The notes under the pieces: model-generated
What the model was told of the DNA's origin: nothing
Seen by the model: the letters and a program-made list of their open reading frames with translations, nothing else
Database searches by the model: none
Program-made: the position numbers and the translations under genes
From: Blattamonas nauphoetae
Taxonomy: Eukaryota > Preaxostyla > Oxymonadida
Assembly: GCA_033064195.1 (NCBI GenBank)
Contig: JARBJD010000145.1
Location: 113,609 to 177,608 of the forward strand
Reading direction: 5' to 3'
DNA length: 64,000 nucleotides
Shown here: one piece after another, positions 20,728 through 31,961 of the stretch
Position numbering within the stretch: the stretch's first letter is position 1
Layout: each line of letters starts with the position of its first letter

Positions 20728-23700
20728 ATGGTGATGAAGTCATTATTCTCACTTTTTCTGGTCTTCTCTCTTTCTGCCTCACCGACAAACATTGCATCTT
20801 TGCGCTCAGTCACGCAATCGTCATCTGTCGATCTGACTCATGTCGGGCATCTCACAACGCTCCCTCGCCGTCCCACCGCATCAAACGTATTGAACGAATC
20901 ATTTTCTTCGGAATTATATTGGGAAAGTTACACCAATCAGTCAGAATGGCTCATCGTCGATCTTGGACAAGTTAGTACGCTTCAAAATATCACAATTGAG
21001 TGGGATACAACCAAATATGCGACTGCATTTTCGGTTGAGATCGCTAATGATACCAATCTCTCAACGAATTGGACCACTGTGCAATCAGAAAAGAATCTTA
21101 CGAAGCCAAATCGACACATCAATTTCAAATCAAAATCTTTGGCAAGATATGTCAAACTCAATTGCACAAAATCAGCTGCATCCACATTTCTAATCAAACA
21201 CATCGAAATCTTCGGAAATAACACGCTTCCATCACCTTCGTCGATCAGTTCAGTATTCGACAATCAGACCAAACTCCTCCATCTGGATGGAACAGCGTGG
21301 AAGATCCAACGCTCATCCGAAAACGAAGCTACACCTCAAAATACCTCTTCAACAACATTCAACGATTCAACTTGGTTCGCAGCATCCGTCCCGGGCACAG
21401 TGGTGTCGTCATTCCTCAAACTCGGAGCTATTCCCGACCCATCGTTTGCCCACCAGCACATGATGATCTCTGATGGATATTTTACCGCTTCATGGTGGTT
21501 TCGTCGTTTGTTTACCCTTCCTCCAGATGTTGTGGGAACACGAGTTTTGTTGAATCTCGATGGACTCAGCTGGAAAGGGGAAATTTATATAAACGAAAAA
21601 TTGGTTGGAGCAACAAGAGCAGCTTTCGAACATCTTATTGTCGATATCACCGATTTTATCCATCCACCCAACGCCTCTTCAGCTGGCAAGCAAAACGTCA
21701 TCGCCATACTCGTTCACACTCCCCCTCATACTGGTCCGTTCAACATCAAAACTCACCAAGCTCCCAGCAAAGATTTCCATTATGTTGATCAAGATGCTCC
21801 TACCTTCCTCCAGACACAGGGAGGGAAGTGGACTCCTCCAATCGCAGGCAGAAATGTGGGAATCACTGACAGAATCTTCCTCTCCTTCAAAAAGGCAGTC
21901 ACCATCGAAGATTATGCTGTGAGAACGGATTCAATTACATTTCCAACGGAAATCGGAGTGGCAACGAACGCATCTCTCACCTTCACAGCGCGACTCCGAA
22001 ATCGCGGAAACACGAAGCTTTCAGGCAACCTCAAAGTGCATATTGTTGGAACGAACATTTCTCTTTCGGAAAAACCCACACTTGACGCTAATTCTTCAAC
22101 TATAGTCTCGATCCAGATCGACATGAAGAACGCATCACTCTGGTGGCCGAATAGGTACGGCAAACCCAACCTTTATCAATGTCAAGCATCATTTGAGATT
22201 GTTGGTGATGAGAAGGAAAACGAAAAATGGAATGCAGATGAAAAGAAAACAAATATGTTGACATGGGCGAAAACGACTTCTGATCTTGTTTCTTTTGAGT
22301 TCGGAGTCCGAAAAATCACTTTGGAGCAATCAAACATGAAATTGGAAGTGAACAATCGGCCCATCAGATTAACTGGAGGCGTGTGGCGGGGCGCAGAGTT
22401 CCAGAACAACATCCACGGTCCCAAATTCTTCGAAAACAGAGCAAGACTCCATCAGGAAGCAGGACTGAATGCGATTCGGAATGCTGGCGGACAGACAGAC
22501 TCAGAAGAGTTCTATTCGTGTGATATCCATTCTTTTCATTTTCTGAATTGTGATCCGTTCGTTTTGATCAAACTCACATAATTCTGATTCTCGTTCCCTT
22601 CTCTCTCAGCGCTCTCTCCCGACACGGCATCCTCCTCCTGGACGAATTCTGGCTCCGCTCTGACACAGCCCCCACTGTCCTCCCGTCAAACACCTCTCTC
22701 TTCGCCGATCTCGCCAAAGCCAAGATGAATCGAGTGAAGAAACATGTGTGCTTGGGATGGGTGGGGATACGAGAAATGGATGGGGAGACGGAGGAAGAGA
22801 AGAAGGAGTGGAAAGAGATGAAGGATCTTCTGAATGGGTCAGTGTTGGGCGTGGCGGAGGTGGAGTTCGTTGTGTATCCGTCAGATGTGAGTGTGATCAC
22901 CGGGGAAGTGCAGACAGCGTGTGATCTCTCATCTTTTTTTGCTTCTTCTCTTCCTCACTCTCTTCATTTCTCTTCTCTTCTCCTGTTCACTCTCATCCTC
23001 CCTCTCCTCTCTCTCCCAGCCACCCCCTCTTCGTCCACTACACCCACAAATTCAGCTCAGACAAGCCCATCGCCCTTCCCCGCTCGTTCATCCTCGACGC
23101 CCCTCTCCCTCTCTTCCCCTCCTCCACTTCTCTCCGCCAGACTCTCTCCCCTCCCTCTCGCTCAGCTGTTTCGCTTGAATGGGGATTGCACGACTACTCA
23201 CTCACTGGCGATGTCAACGGGACTGGTTTCGAGCTCGCTGTCAGCAAATTTGAACAGAAAGGACAGACACCACCCACTCCAACCGGTCTGACCCTTAAGA
23301 ACTCTCGAACAAGCGATCCTGTCACGTCATTCTGTAAAGCGGCGCAGATTGTGTCGTATCTGACGGCACAAGGGTTGTTCGACGCAGCCTTGGCAGGCGA
23401 ATCACCCGGTCTCCTATTTGGGAATTCGAATCCTGCCTGGTCGACGCTCGGTTCCCAACTCTACGACTATTGGTTGGAGACGGGAGCAGGATATTTCGGA
23501 GTGAAGAACGGAAACACGCCTCTGAAAGCGATTTGGAAGGAAGAGACCCACAAAATGGATATCATCAACAACTGCGGGAGAAACATGATGGGATTGAATA
23601 TTCGTGTTCTCGTTTGGGACGAAAGCGGGGACGAGGTGAAGGAAATCACGATTTCAACACAGCTCAACGCGACAGAAGTGAAAGATGGCCTGATTGACTT

Positions 23701-24844
23701 GACGGATCTCTTCGACGAGTCTACCTCGACTCATTCGAACTCCAAAAATGACAAACTGCTCTTTGTTCAAGTTTCGTTCAATCAGACTCAAGCTGAGGAT
23801 TATGACACAGGGGACGATTTTGTGATTTGCGACAACTTTTTGTGGATTGGTGGAAAAACGAAAAGTTGGAACACACTTCTGTCTAAAACACCAACACTGA
23901 ACGTCGAGTATGTGTGGATGGAGAACGAGGAGAAGACTGAGAACAAAAGACTCAAAATTGTTGTCTCCAATCCGTCCTCACATCCAGCGATCCAAACACG
24001 AATTCTGCTGCTCTCTCGAACCACGCTCAAACGTGTCTTGCCTGTGTTCTTCTCGGACAACTTCTTCTTTGTTCCTCCGAAGGGAAACAAGACGATTGTC
24101 GCATCGTTTGACTGGAAAGGTGACAAAGAGAACGTGGGAGTGCTGTGCGAGGCAGGGAATGCTGATTGGGTTGAAGGGAAAGAAAAAACAGGGAAAACAA
24201 CGCCGAACAAGATACTTCCCGCGTGGAAAGCGAAAATGAAGAAGGAGGAAGAGGAAGAGAAAGTTGGAGAGAAGGGACAGATGGCAGTGGCTGAGTGGGT
24301 GAACAAGATGAGGATGGGAGAAGACGCGAAGATGGCTGAGCTGAGGAAGAAAGAAAGGAAGGAAGAGGAAGGAGAAGGGAAGGAGAAGAAGGAGGAAAAG
24401 AAGGAAGAGAAAAAAGAAGAGAAGAAGGAAGAAAAAGAAGAAAAGAAAGAAGAAAAAAAGGAAGAGAAGAAAGAAGAGAAAAAGGAGGAAACCAAAAAAG
24501 AAGACCCAACTGAAGAAGAAGCTCGCAAGAAAAGAGAAGCAGAACTCGCCAAACAGAAGAAAGAGCAGGAGGAGGCACTGGAAGCAGCAAAGAAGGCACG
24601 CGAAGAGGAAGAGAAGCGAAAGACAGCCCAAAAGTCTCGTGCGCATTCGTTTGGCGTTTTCGTCACGTTCGTGTTTGTTGGAATTGTCACGTTTTTCGTC
24701 ATCTTCACGGCGGATCGTCCCAACATAACTCTTCTTCCGAGTCGAATGAGACGAGGGCAGAGGGAGACGAACAGACAGACGAGAGATCTCAGCACTGAAG
24801 ACACGGAACCACTTTTCCGAACAGCGTCTGGCGATGTTGTCTGA
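20728..24844 (+). CDS. Membrane-anchored GH2 exo-beta-D-glucosaminidase-like enzyme with discoidin domain
   Basis: Exons 20728-22517, 22610-22918 and 23020-24844; introns 92 and 101 nt, both starting GTGTGAT. A signal peptide is followed by an F5/8 type C (discoidin/CBM32-like) domain (residues about 25-165: WLIVDLGQVSTLQNITIEW, ARYVKLNCTKS). Then come the GH2 sugar-binding and Ig-like domains (SVPGTVVSSFLKLGAIPDP, WWFRRLF, LLNLDGLSWKGEIYIN) and the TIM-barrel region (LNAIRNAGG, GILLLDEFWLRSD). Late segments match exo-glucosaminidases (FCKAAQIVSYLTAQGLFDAAL, AWSTLGSQLYDYWL, GYFGVK). A roughly 75-residue Lys/Glu coiled-coil tract follows, then a transmembrane helix (FVTFVFVGIVTFFVIF) and a short cytoplasmic tail. 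Catalytic glutamates could not be assigned; the nucleophile region reads FSSDKP, with Asp where Glu is expected, so activity is uncertain. Probably surface-exposed, acting on chitosan-like glycans or binding them. Confidence 0.85.
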
Positions 24845-24939
24845 TTTTTCATCTCATTGATTTTTTGTGGAATGAACACCCCTTGTGATGTAAGAAATGT
24901 GTGAGAATGGTGTTTAAAACCGCATGTCAAATCTGGTTC

Positions 24940-24957
24940 AAATTAAGGGCAGGATCA
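24940..24957 (+). promoter_or_regulatory. Conserved upstream box of SPRY copies D and E
   Basis: AAATTAAGGGCAGGATCA occurs 27 bp before the chosen start of copy D and again at 26801-26818 before copy E. Looser versions (AGTCAGGGCTTGATCAAG; GAGGGCAGAATTGACA) precede copies B and C. It may be a core promoter element or simply part of the duplicated unit. Confidence 0.45.
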
Positions 24958-24966
24958 TTCCCTCGC

Positions 24967-25731
24967 ATGATTGAAGGAACTCCATCAGTCGATGGAAATA
25001 GCACAAGCTCCAATCGCATCACTTCTCTGTCACAGATTCGCCATGCCCCAACTCACCTCCAAACACTTCCACAATTCATCTTCACAGATCCTTCGCATCT
25101 CTCCATCAACCGCACGATTATTACCCGAACAGAGTTAGGTATGGATAACAATGGATATTGTCGTTGGAGCTCTCTCCTTCTATCTGCTCCATTCACGTCT
25201 GGAGTGATCTCAGTCACTTTCGCCATTCTTTCGCTTCCCCGTGTGCTTGATTCCTCCTCAATGTTTGATTCAGATGGATCCTTTTATTTTGGTTTGATGG
25301 ACTCCAACTATCCAATTCCCAAACATGGTGAAGCACTGGGATTTCGAGTCGAAAGTCTGTTTTTCTTTTTTCTCATCTTCTCAGACTCTGTCGGTCTCAA
25401 CACATATGGTGACCTCTGGGTCAACACTCCATCATCCGATTCATATCATGATTGCCACCCCTCTCTGCATGAAGGCGATTGTCTTCGGATGGAAGTTGAT
25501 CTCGACTCAACGCCTCGAACAGTCCAGTTCTTTTGGAATGGCAAGGCTGGAAGGTGGTACGTGTCAGGAATCCCTTCATCAGTGCGAATTGGAGTCTGAT
25601 TCTCTCTTCTCTCATTATTCTTTTTTCAGTTTTCTGTCGATGGAGAAGGAACTTCATTCCGAATTGACAATATTTCTCGCCTCTCCCGACCAACACAAAT
25701 CTCAGAGGGGATGAGAGAATACAGATGGTAA
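24967..25731 (+). CDS. SPRY domain protein, copy D
   Basis: Exons 24967-25240, 25274-25593 and 25630-25731; introns 33 nt (25241-25273) and 36 nt (25594-25629). ATG 24967 is chosen because the homologous copy E begins at the same distance after the shared upstream box; an earlier in-frame ATG exists at 24907. The SPRY core is intact: SGVISVTFAILSLP, FYFGLMDS, GDCLRMEVDLDSTPRTVQF, GIPSSVRIG, FRIDNISRLSRPTQIS, ending EYRW plus TAA. About 231 residues. Confidence 0.85.
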
Positions 25732-25912
25732 GCATGATGCACCAAGATTTCCCGATCATCGCACCACGAAAAAGCCAGGACTCGCCGTCCTCTGCAAACA
25801 TATTTCAGCTCCATTCATCCATTCACACACACCATTGAACCGATCTTGATGCTCAGCTGACGATGGCCAGACATTGGAATGGTGGAAACGAGAGTGACTC
25901 GAGTGTGAACAG

Positions 25913-26253
25913 GAATTGGATGAGTTGCGAGCAGTGTCTGATCGAGCAGATCATTCAGTGGAGGATCTTGATGCGGCTGAAGCAGAAATTTCCAGTGGAT
26001 TGGCAATGCTCACCAAAACACTGGCTCGATACAAGAAGCATGAAGAAGAACACTTTGCCCGCCACGCCAACGTCAATATTGACAAACAATGAACACCGGA
26101 AACGAATTCCAAACAATTCTTGGCGAAGATGTGAAGAAGGAACTGTCCTTAGAAGTCTGGAAACGACACTCTGAAACGGCTCCAGAAACAGAGAATATGG
26201 AAGTCAAGACCGAAGTGGAAAAGAATTGTGAGCAGGAACCATGCTGCATGTGA
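25913..26253 (+). other. Possible coiled-coil exon and 54-codon ORF with C-terminal Cys-Cys-Met
   Basis: 25913-26092 is open for 59 codons after an acceptor-like AACAG and encodes a helical segment (ELDELRAVSDRADHSVEDLD, LTKTLARYKKHEEEHFARH). At its stop a new ORF starts (ATG 26089-26091, stop 26251-26253) with 54 codons: Glu/Lys-rich, ending EQEPCCM. A C-terminal double cysteine could be a prenylation site as in Rab-type proteins, but no GTPase motif is present nearby. These may be exons of an unrecognised or broken gene. 26254-26800 contains no supported gene. Confidence 0.3.
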
Positions 26254-26854
26254 GGACATTCTTCAGAAACGGGAATATTGCAGGCAGGACACAATGAATG
26301 AGGAACGAGTCTGACTCACCGATTCTGCGACGTTCGCAGGAAGTGACATTGACCAAACGACAGACACATTTGGAGAACAACAAAACAACAAAGTGAGACA
26401 TCCTTGCAGATGGCGGAAACGGACTGATCTTGTGAAGAAGTCACGCGTCACCGAAGCACAGCAACATCACGCTCTCCATGTGGTGCTTCCCGACAGAACA
26501 GGCACTTGTGGAGCGGAGCAGGAGAAGGACAGAAAAGGACGAGAGAATGTGGAACAGTTGATGAATTCGTTTGTTTATCTTAAACATGACAGTTCCTTCG
26601 TCCTTTTGCTTCGATATCATCACTTGGATGGAAACATTGTATTCTTCACTTTATTATTCGTGACCAAACTGTACACGTGTCTTGCTCAGCGTCTGCGGGA
26701 TCGTGGGACTGAGAAAAGCTCGCTGAGATCATGGCAGTCTGGATGTCATTCAGAAACAATCCAGTTCATTGATATCCCTGTTTCTCCAAATTGAAATCTC
26801 AAATTAAGGGCAGGATCAAGCCTACACCTGATTGAAGAGAATCGACAAGTGGAG

Positions 26855-27594
26855 ATGAATGAATCAGCCTCTAATCGCATCACTTCTCTGTCACAGATTC
26901 GCCATGCTCCGACTCACCTCCAAACACTCCCACCATTGACTTTCACAGATATTTCTCCTTTCTCCGTCGATCGCACGATTATCTCCCGAACGGAGAGTGA
27001 TGAGGATAACGATAGATTTTCTTCTTGGAATTCTGCCCTTCTTTCTGACCCATTCACCTCTGGAGTGATCTCAATCACAATGACCATTCTCTCGCATTCA
27101 TGTGTGCTTTGTTCCTCCTCATTGTTTGATGAGTTGGCAATTTTTATTTTGGTTTGATGGATTCAAAATCTCCACTTTCAAAACATGATGAATCACTTGG
27201 ATTCGATGTGAAAGGTTTGTTCTTCTCTCTCTTCATAATCAAAGACTCTGTCAGTCTCGACAAATCTGGCTATCTCTGGTTGAACACTCCATCATCCGAT
27301 TCATGTCAACATTGCCACCGTTTTCTGCATGAAGGAGATTGTCTTCGGATGGAAGTTGATCTTGACTCAACACCTCGAACAGTAAAATTCTTCGTGAATG
27401 GCAAGGCTGGATGGTGTTACATATCAGGAATCCCTTCATCTGTGCGAATCGGAGTGTGATTCTCTTTTCTTTCATTTCTCTCTTTTTTTCAGTTTTCTGT
27501 CAAGGGAGAAGAAATATCATTCCGGATTGACAACATTTCTAGCCTCTCCCAACCAACACCAATCTCAGAAGAGATGAAAGAAGTGAAATTGTGA
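26855..27594 (+). CDS. SPRY domain protein, copy E
   Basis: Exons 26855-27101, 27134-27453 and 27493-27594; introns 32 nt (27102-27133) and 39 nt (27454-27492). ATG 26855 starts MNESASNRITSLSQIRHAP, aligning with copy D. SPRY features: FYFGLMDSKSPLSKHD, GDCLRMEVDLDSTPRTVKF, GIPSSVRIG, FRIDNISSLSQPTPIS. It ends EVKL and TGA 27592-27594 (Leu replaces the final Trp of the other copies). Intact. About 222 residues. Same orientation as copy D, about 1.1 kb apart, probably a tandem pair. Confidence 0.85.
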
Positions 27595-27751
27595 TTGCAT
27601 TCTACGCTCACTTCACATAACCGATGTTTCGATCATTTCTGGAATTAAGACTAACTGATCAATCCCCACGTATTTCTCACCCTTTTCCACGAGTTTTAAC
27701 GATCTTGAAGCCGTATTCCTCTCCTGTCTGAGTGAGAAACCAGCCTGTGGC

Positions 27752-28177
27752 ATGATTGAAAAGTCAACTGAAGACCAAAAACACACTGAAGCAGACAGTG
27801 AATCATCCTCCGAATCAGGCGATGAACCTGTTGTGACGGAACTTCGAAGGGTATCTGCTCTGTTTTGTTAATTCTCTCATTTCAGCTTCCTCCGCCAAAG
27901 CCAAAAGCTGGTCCTTCGTATGGAGCGAAAATTCAGCCCAAGAAAAAGGGAATCATGTCAGGTGTATGTATCAATCCGTTGACGAGATATTCACTCGATT
28001 TTCTCTCACTCTTTCATTATTACACCAATCGAACATTCAACTTGTTTCGTTCCTTCGTTCCTCATTAACTCACACCATTCACTCCTCATCCTTTGTTCTC
28101 TTTCTGTGCAGGTTCAACGGCAGTTCTTTGACAGTGCAGATTATGAACTGAAGAAGCAGAAATCCGAAACGCACTAA
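27752..28177 (+). CDS. Small endosulfine-like (ENSA/ARPP19) protein
   Basis: Three short exons, 27752-27850, 27886-27963 and 28112-28177, with introns of 35 nt (27851-27885) and 148 nt (27964-28111, starting GTATGT). The 80-residue product is acidic and Ser-rich at the N-terminus, then LPPPKPKAGPSYGAKIQPKK, then GVQRQFFDSADYELKKQK. The FDSADY hexapeptide closely resembles the FDSGDY phosphosite motif of endosulfines. In that family Greatwall-kinase phosphorylation of the serine creates a PP2A-B55 inhibitor acting at mitotic entry. The YGxK..PKK segment upstream also fits. Gly-to-Ala at the fourth motif position and the short length make this a candidate, not a proven member. Confidence 0.55.
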
Positions 28178-28560
28178 CTCGACCATCTCAACCACAATCC
28201 TTCTCCCTGCCAATTTGCGTTTTCTCACAGGACTTTTGGTCGTCTTTCTCGACTTGGCTTGATCTGTGCAGATAATCGTCTCTTTCATTGGAATAGTAAG
28301 CTTGCCTCGTGTTCAAGACATTTCCTTCTCTTCTCACTTCATTCTTGTCAACGTTGACATCTCAAAAGCTCTTCTTCATCGAATATAATAAAGTAGACAT
28401 TCTGCTTTCATTCATTGGGCTTATAACCGTGATGTTGAGGAGGTTGATCGAGATACCCATTATAGTCACCTATTATTTACGCGTAATTAACCACACTTGT
28501 GACTATTTGAATATATCCGTGAAGCCAAAAGTACCTTTCAAAAACATTCTAACACTAACA

Positions 28561-28923
28561 ATGTCACAACCAGTTAAGAAAGACAAACCCGCAAAGACTG
28601 TTCCAGCCGATGGAGACAAGAAGACTCGCCGTCGCAAGCGCCACGAAACATACTCGAGTTACATCTACCGTGTGCTCAAGTCCGTCCACCCAGAAACTGG
28701 TATCTCCAACCGCGCCATGGCCATCATGAACTCGTTCATCAACGATATCTTCGAGCGCATCGCCACAGAAGCATCCCGCCTCGCTCGTTACAACGGCCGT
28801 CACACATTGACCTCCCGCGAGATCCAAACCGCTGTTCGCCTCATCCTGCCAGGTGAACTTGCTAAGCACGCTGTGAGCGAGGGAACCAAGTCCGTCACCA
28901 AGTATATGTCAGCCGATAAGTAA
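28561..28923 (+). CDS. H2B: Histone H2B
   Basis: 120 residues, no intron. A short basic N-terminal tail ([12 protein letters not shown]) is followed by the histone-fold core with [72 protein letters not shown]. It ends SADK with TAA. ATG 28561 gives the expected length; the open frame continues upstream to 28309 but that part is not H2B-like and lies in the AT-rich promoter. The TAA terminator argues against a TAR-to-Gln code. 28924-29374 downstream has no recognised gene. Confidence 0.98.
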   Translation: MSQPVKKDKPAKTVPADGDKKTRRRKRHETYSSYIYRVLKSVHPETGISNRAMAIMNSFINDIFERIATEASRLARYNGRHTLTSREIQTAVRLILPGELAKHAVSEGTKSVTKYMSADK

Positions 28924-29374
28924 GGAGCGCAATCGATCTTCCTTTAGATGTGTTTCTGAACACTTTCTTCATTTCACGGTGTCTATCTTCGCATTTTTTG
29001 TTGCCTGAACATGGATTTCAATTTGATTGTTTGAGAAAGATGCCAACAAGCCAGATCTTGGACGGGAAAGAACAATTGATTTCTCACTGGAAAAGCTGCA
29101 CTAGAACCTTTCAAAACTGTTGGAGCCATCTGGAAACTTCAAGGATGACACAGGAAGAACCTACAGACCTCAGATTGATGAACACAAACGTTGAAAAGGG
29201 TTGATCAAAAAATGTGTGAAAACACTGATTCTATAATGAATTGAACAATAGTTAGAACAACATATACACAACCGGCATGCAGTCAATACATAACGAGTTA
29301 AATAGTTTAGAAGAGAGACGATGCCGGAAAACAAAGGTGTTTCAGTTGAGTTGTGTCATGACGATGCTAAGCGG

Positions 29375-31654
29375 CTAAGATCGGTCATACGATCCATTGC
29401 TGGCCTTATTCTTTCGTCGGCAACAACAGCAGCAGCAAATGATCAGAGCAACTACCGCGGCGACGACCAGAACGACGACCAGAATGATGATCCATCCATA
29501 TTTTCCAAACCAACTCCGTAAATCGGCAGGCGCACGAGAGAACGTTGGAGCAGCAACACACTTCCCATTGACCGACCAATAGCGATCAATACATCCGGCA
29601 GCAACGCAGGTTGATGTGTCGAACGCCGACGTGGCTGGCGAGCAGGGATGGGCAAAGAGTTCGTTGTCTTTGTTCTGTTTGTTGCATGTTGCGCTCTGCT
29701 GGAACATCCCTTCATCGCATTTCCCAAATTCAGCCTTCACAAGCTCCACAAGCTCCTTCACGTCAGCCTCGCTCGTCGACGGTGCCCTTTTGTACAGTCT
29801 CTTCACAAGCGACGGTGTGACACGCGAGAACTCCCACAAATCGTCCTCCTTTCCTGCTTCTGTGGAATACGTGATTGTGTGAGTGAATGACATGTCGATC
29901 GTCTTTCTTACAAATGGGTCGATTGGAGAGTCTTCTTTCATGTACTTCGCAACATCAATCACATCGGAGACAGGAAACACGGAGCCTCCACTGAATTCCC
30001 CAATGTCGATGTCTGTCGGTTCTGTGTCGATGGGATAGCCTCCCAAGTACGCCACACGACCCACCCGACGTGTCCGCGCCATTTTGATGAACAGGCCGCA
30101 TGCTGACCCGCACATTCCGTCGGTGAGGATGATCGTGTTTTCGGGAGTGAAGAGAGGCGTCGTTCGTGTGAGTTGATCTTTGTTCCAGTTTTTCTTGGCT
30201 GTTGCCCAGACCACATCGTTTCCTCCGCCAAAAAGAAAGCGTTTTGTGAATGTCCGCTTGTATTCTGTTCCGTTGATGTGTTTAAACGTCTTCTCGACCG
30301 GATCTTTCGACACATCGATCCGTTCGAATGTGATCGGATCAAGTGGAGCTGTCGATGTGAGGTTCATCCATTTGTGGAATAAGTTACGCCACGGTGTCAC
30401 CTGATTATCGACTTGGAACGTGTGCGGGATAGCGTTCGGCCAGAGCAGTTCCATCATTTGGATTGCGAATGTCACGTCTCCTCCTCCATTCCCACGCAAA
30501 TCAAGAATAAGTTTCTCGCATTTCTTATCCACAAGTCCTTTCAGTGACTGCACGTATGCTTTCGCTGCATTGACTGCGTTTGATCCGAATGACCCAATAT
30601 GTAAATATCCCGTCTTTTCCGAAGAGACGACTCCAGACGTGATTTTGGCCTCTGAAGTGACGATTGGTGAATAATAATCCGAGTTCGATTGTGGGAGTTG
30701 TTTTGGAGATGTCTTGTTAAGGACGATGGTTCTGCTTGGCGAAAGAATGTCTTGGAGGAGTTCTTCGTGCTTCTCTTTCATCTCCTCCACTGATAACTTG
30801 GGGACTTCTTCGATCATATTCGCCTTGCTGCTCTTGAGGGGACACAACTTTTCCATATTTGTGAGCTTATTCTTTGTATTGATCAACGCGACCAGTGGGA
30901 CTGTCACTGTCTTCTGGTCTCCACCTGTGAGTGTCACCATCATCTTCACTTGTTTCGTTTGCGGTTTCAACGCTCTTCTGAGAACAAACGTCTCTGCGAT
31001 GGCGCGGTTGAACTGATTTGTCTTTCGCTTGGCAAATGCCACGTTCTCCTCGGCCCACTCAGAAAGCACATCAAATGGCGTCTTTCCGGCATCGAAGTCG
31101 TCTGTCAGGGTCAAATTAGTGACCTTCGCTCCCACAAGATTAAATCCAACTCTATCGTTCGAAAAATCCGACAGGCCTGCTGCAGCAGTGAATTCTTGAA
31201 GAACCAAAGTGGGTGTGCTGGTTGTGTCGATCGACAGGTCGTAGGGAAACGCCTGCATGATGACAGTGTCGCATGGACCCAGAAACTGGAAATGAGCGTC
31301 TCTAGCGGAGTCAACGAGTTTGACGAGTGTTGAGTAGAATTTGTACGTTGTGTTGAGTTCTTTCAGGTCGAGAGCTTCAACAAGGGCCACAAGATCCATC
31401 TTTGAGACGCCAGCATCGACTGGTGGATCTCGCAGATGGTCCACAAACGAGTAATCATTGAGTACTTGTGTCACTGTTTTTATAGTGCTTTTGGCTTCAC
31501 TTTCGCTAAACTGAGGAAAAATGGATTGTCATGGAGAGCAAACTTTGATTGTGTCAAAACATTCCTCAATGATACTCAAAGGCTGGACCGTTGAGGTTGG
31601 ATTACAAGCTCCTTGAAGAAGAGTCTGGATCAAAAACAGCATTGTGCACAACAT
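29375..31654 (-). CDS. S41 family (C-terminal processing-like) serine peptidase, secreted/membrane-anchored
   Basis: Two exons: 31654-31544 and 31510-29375, with a 33-nt intron (31511-31543, phase 0). Exon 1 gives the start and a signal peptide (MLCTMLFLIQTLLQG). The S41 core includes KLILDLRGNGGGDV, a strand before the catalytic site, and GMCGSACGLF with the likely nucleophile serine. Near the C-terminus a Cys-rich segment (CDEGMFQQSATC, CVAAGCIDRYW) is followed by a transmembrane helix (WIIILVVVLVVAAVVALIIC), a run of six cysteines and a basic tail. The cysteine run at the membrane face suggests palmitoylation. About 745 residues. The predicted topology puts the protease outside the cell or in the lumen. 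Without exon 1 the ORF would start at a non-ATG codon. Confidence 0.85.
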
Positions 31655-31961
31655 AGTGTTGAAAGCAACAAGAAGTTAAAATCTGACCCTTCATTTACGA
31701 TTTTTCACAGTTTTAATTCCGGATTTCGAATCTCATAAGGACATAAATGATCTCAGGGAAGTGAAAGATACACACTCTGCGGTTGGTCAAAATGTCCGGG
31801 ATATCTCTGCTTTAGATCAAATGGAAAGGCATTTTACTTCTTGGACTACTGAGGTTACACCATTCATGGAATTTGGAACTTTTCCGGCATACCACTTCAC
31901 CCCATGATAATTTTTTTGCTTGAACATCTTTTCCGGAAACGACGATAAAGGAGAAAAAGAC
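31655..31961. other. Intergenic, nothing recognised
   Basis: About 300 bp of AT-rich sequence between the peptidase start and the end of the transposase; no ORF or repeat that can be supported. Confidence 0.5.

Noticed and set aside
23800..24930. Long minus-strand ORFs opposite the GH2 gene's 3' part
   Set aside because: Antisense of a GAA/GAG-rich tract gives Ser/Phe/Leu low-complexity frames; the plus strand has clear domain structure.
28309..28560. N-terminal extension of histone H2B
   Set aside because: AT-rich, hydrophobic and unlike any H2B; ATG 28561 gives the normal length.
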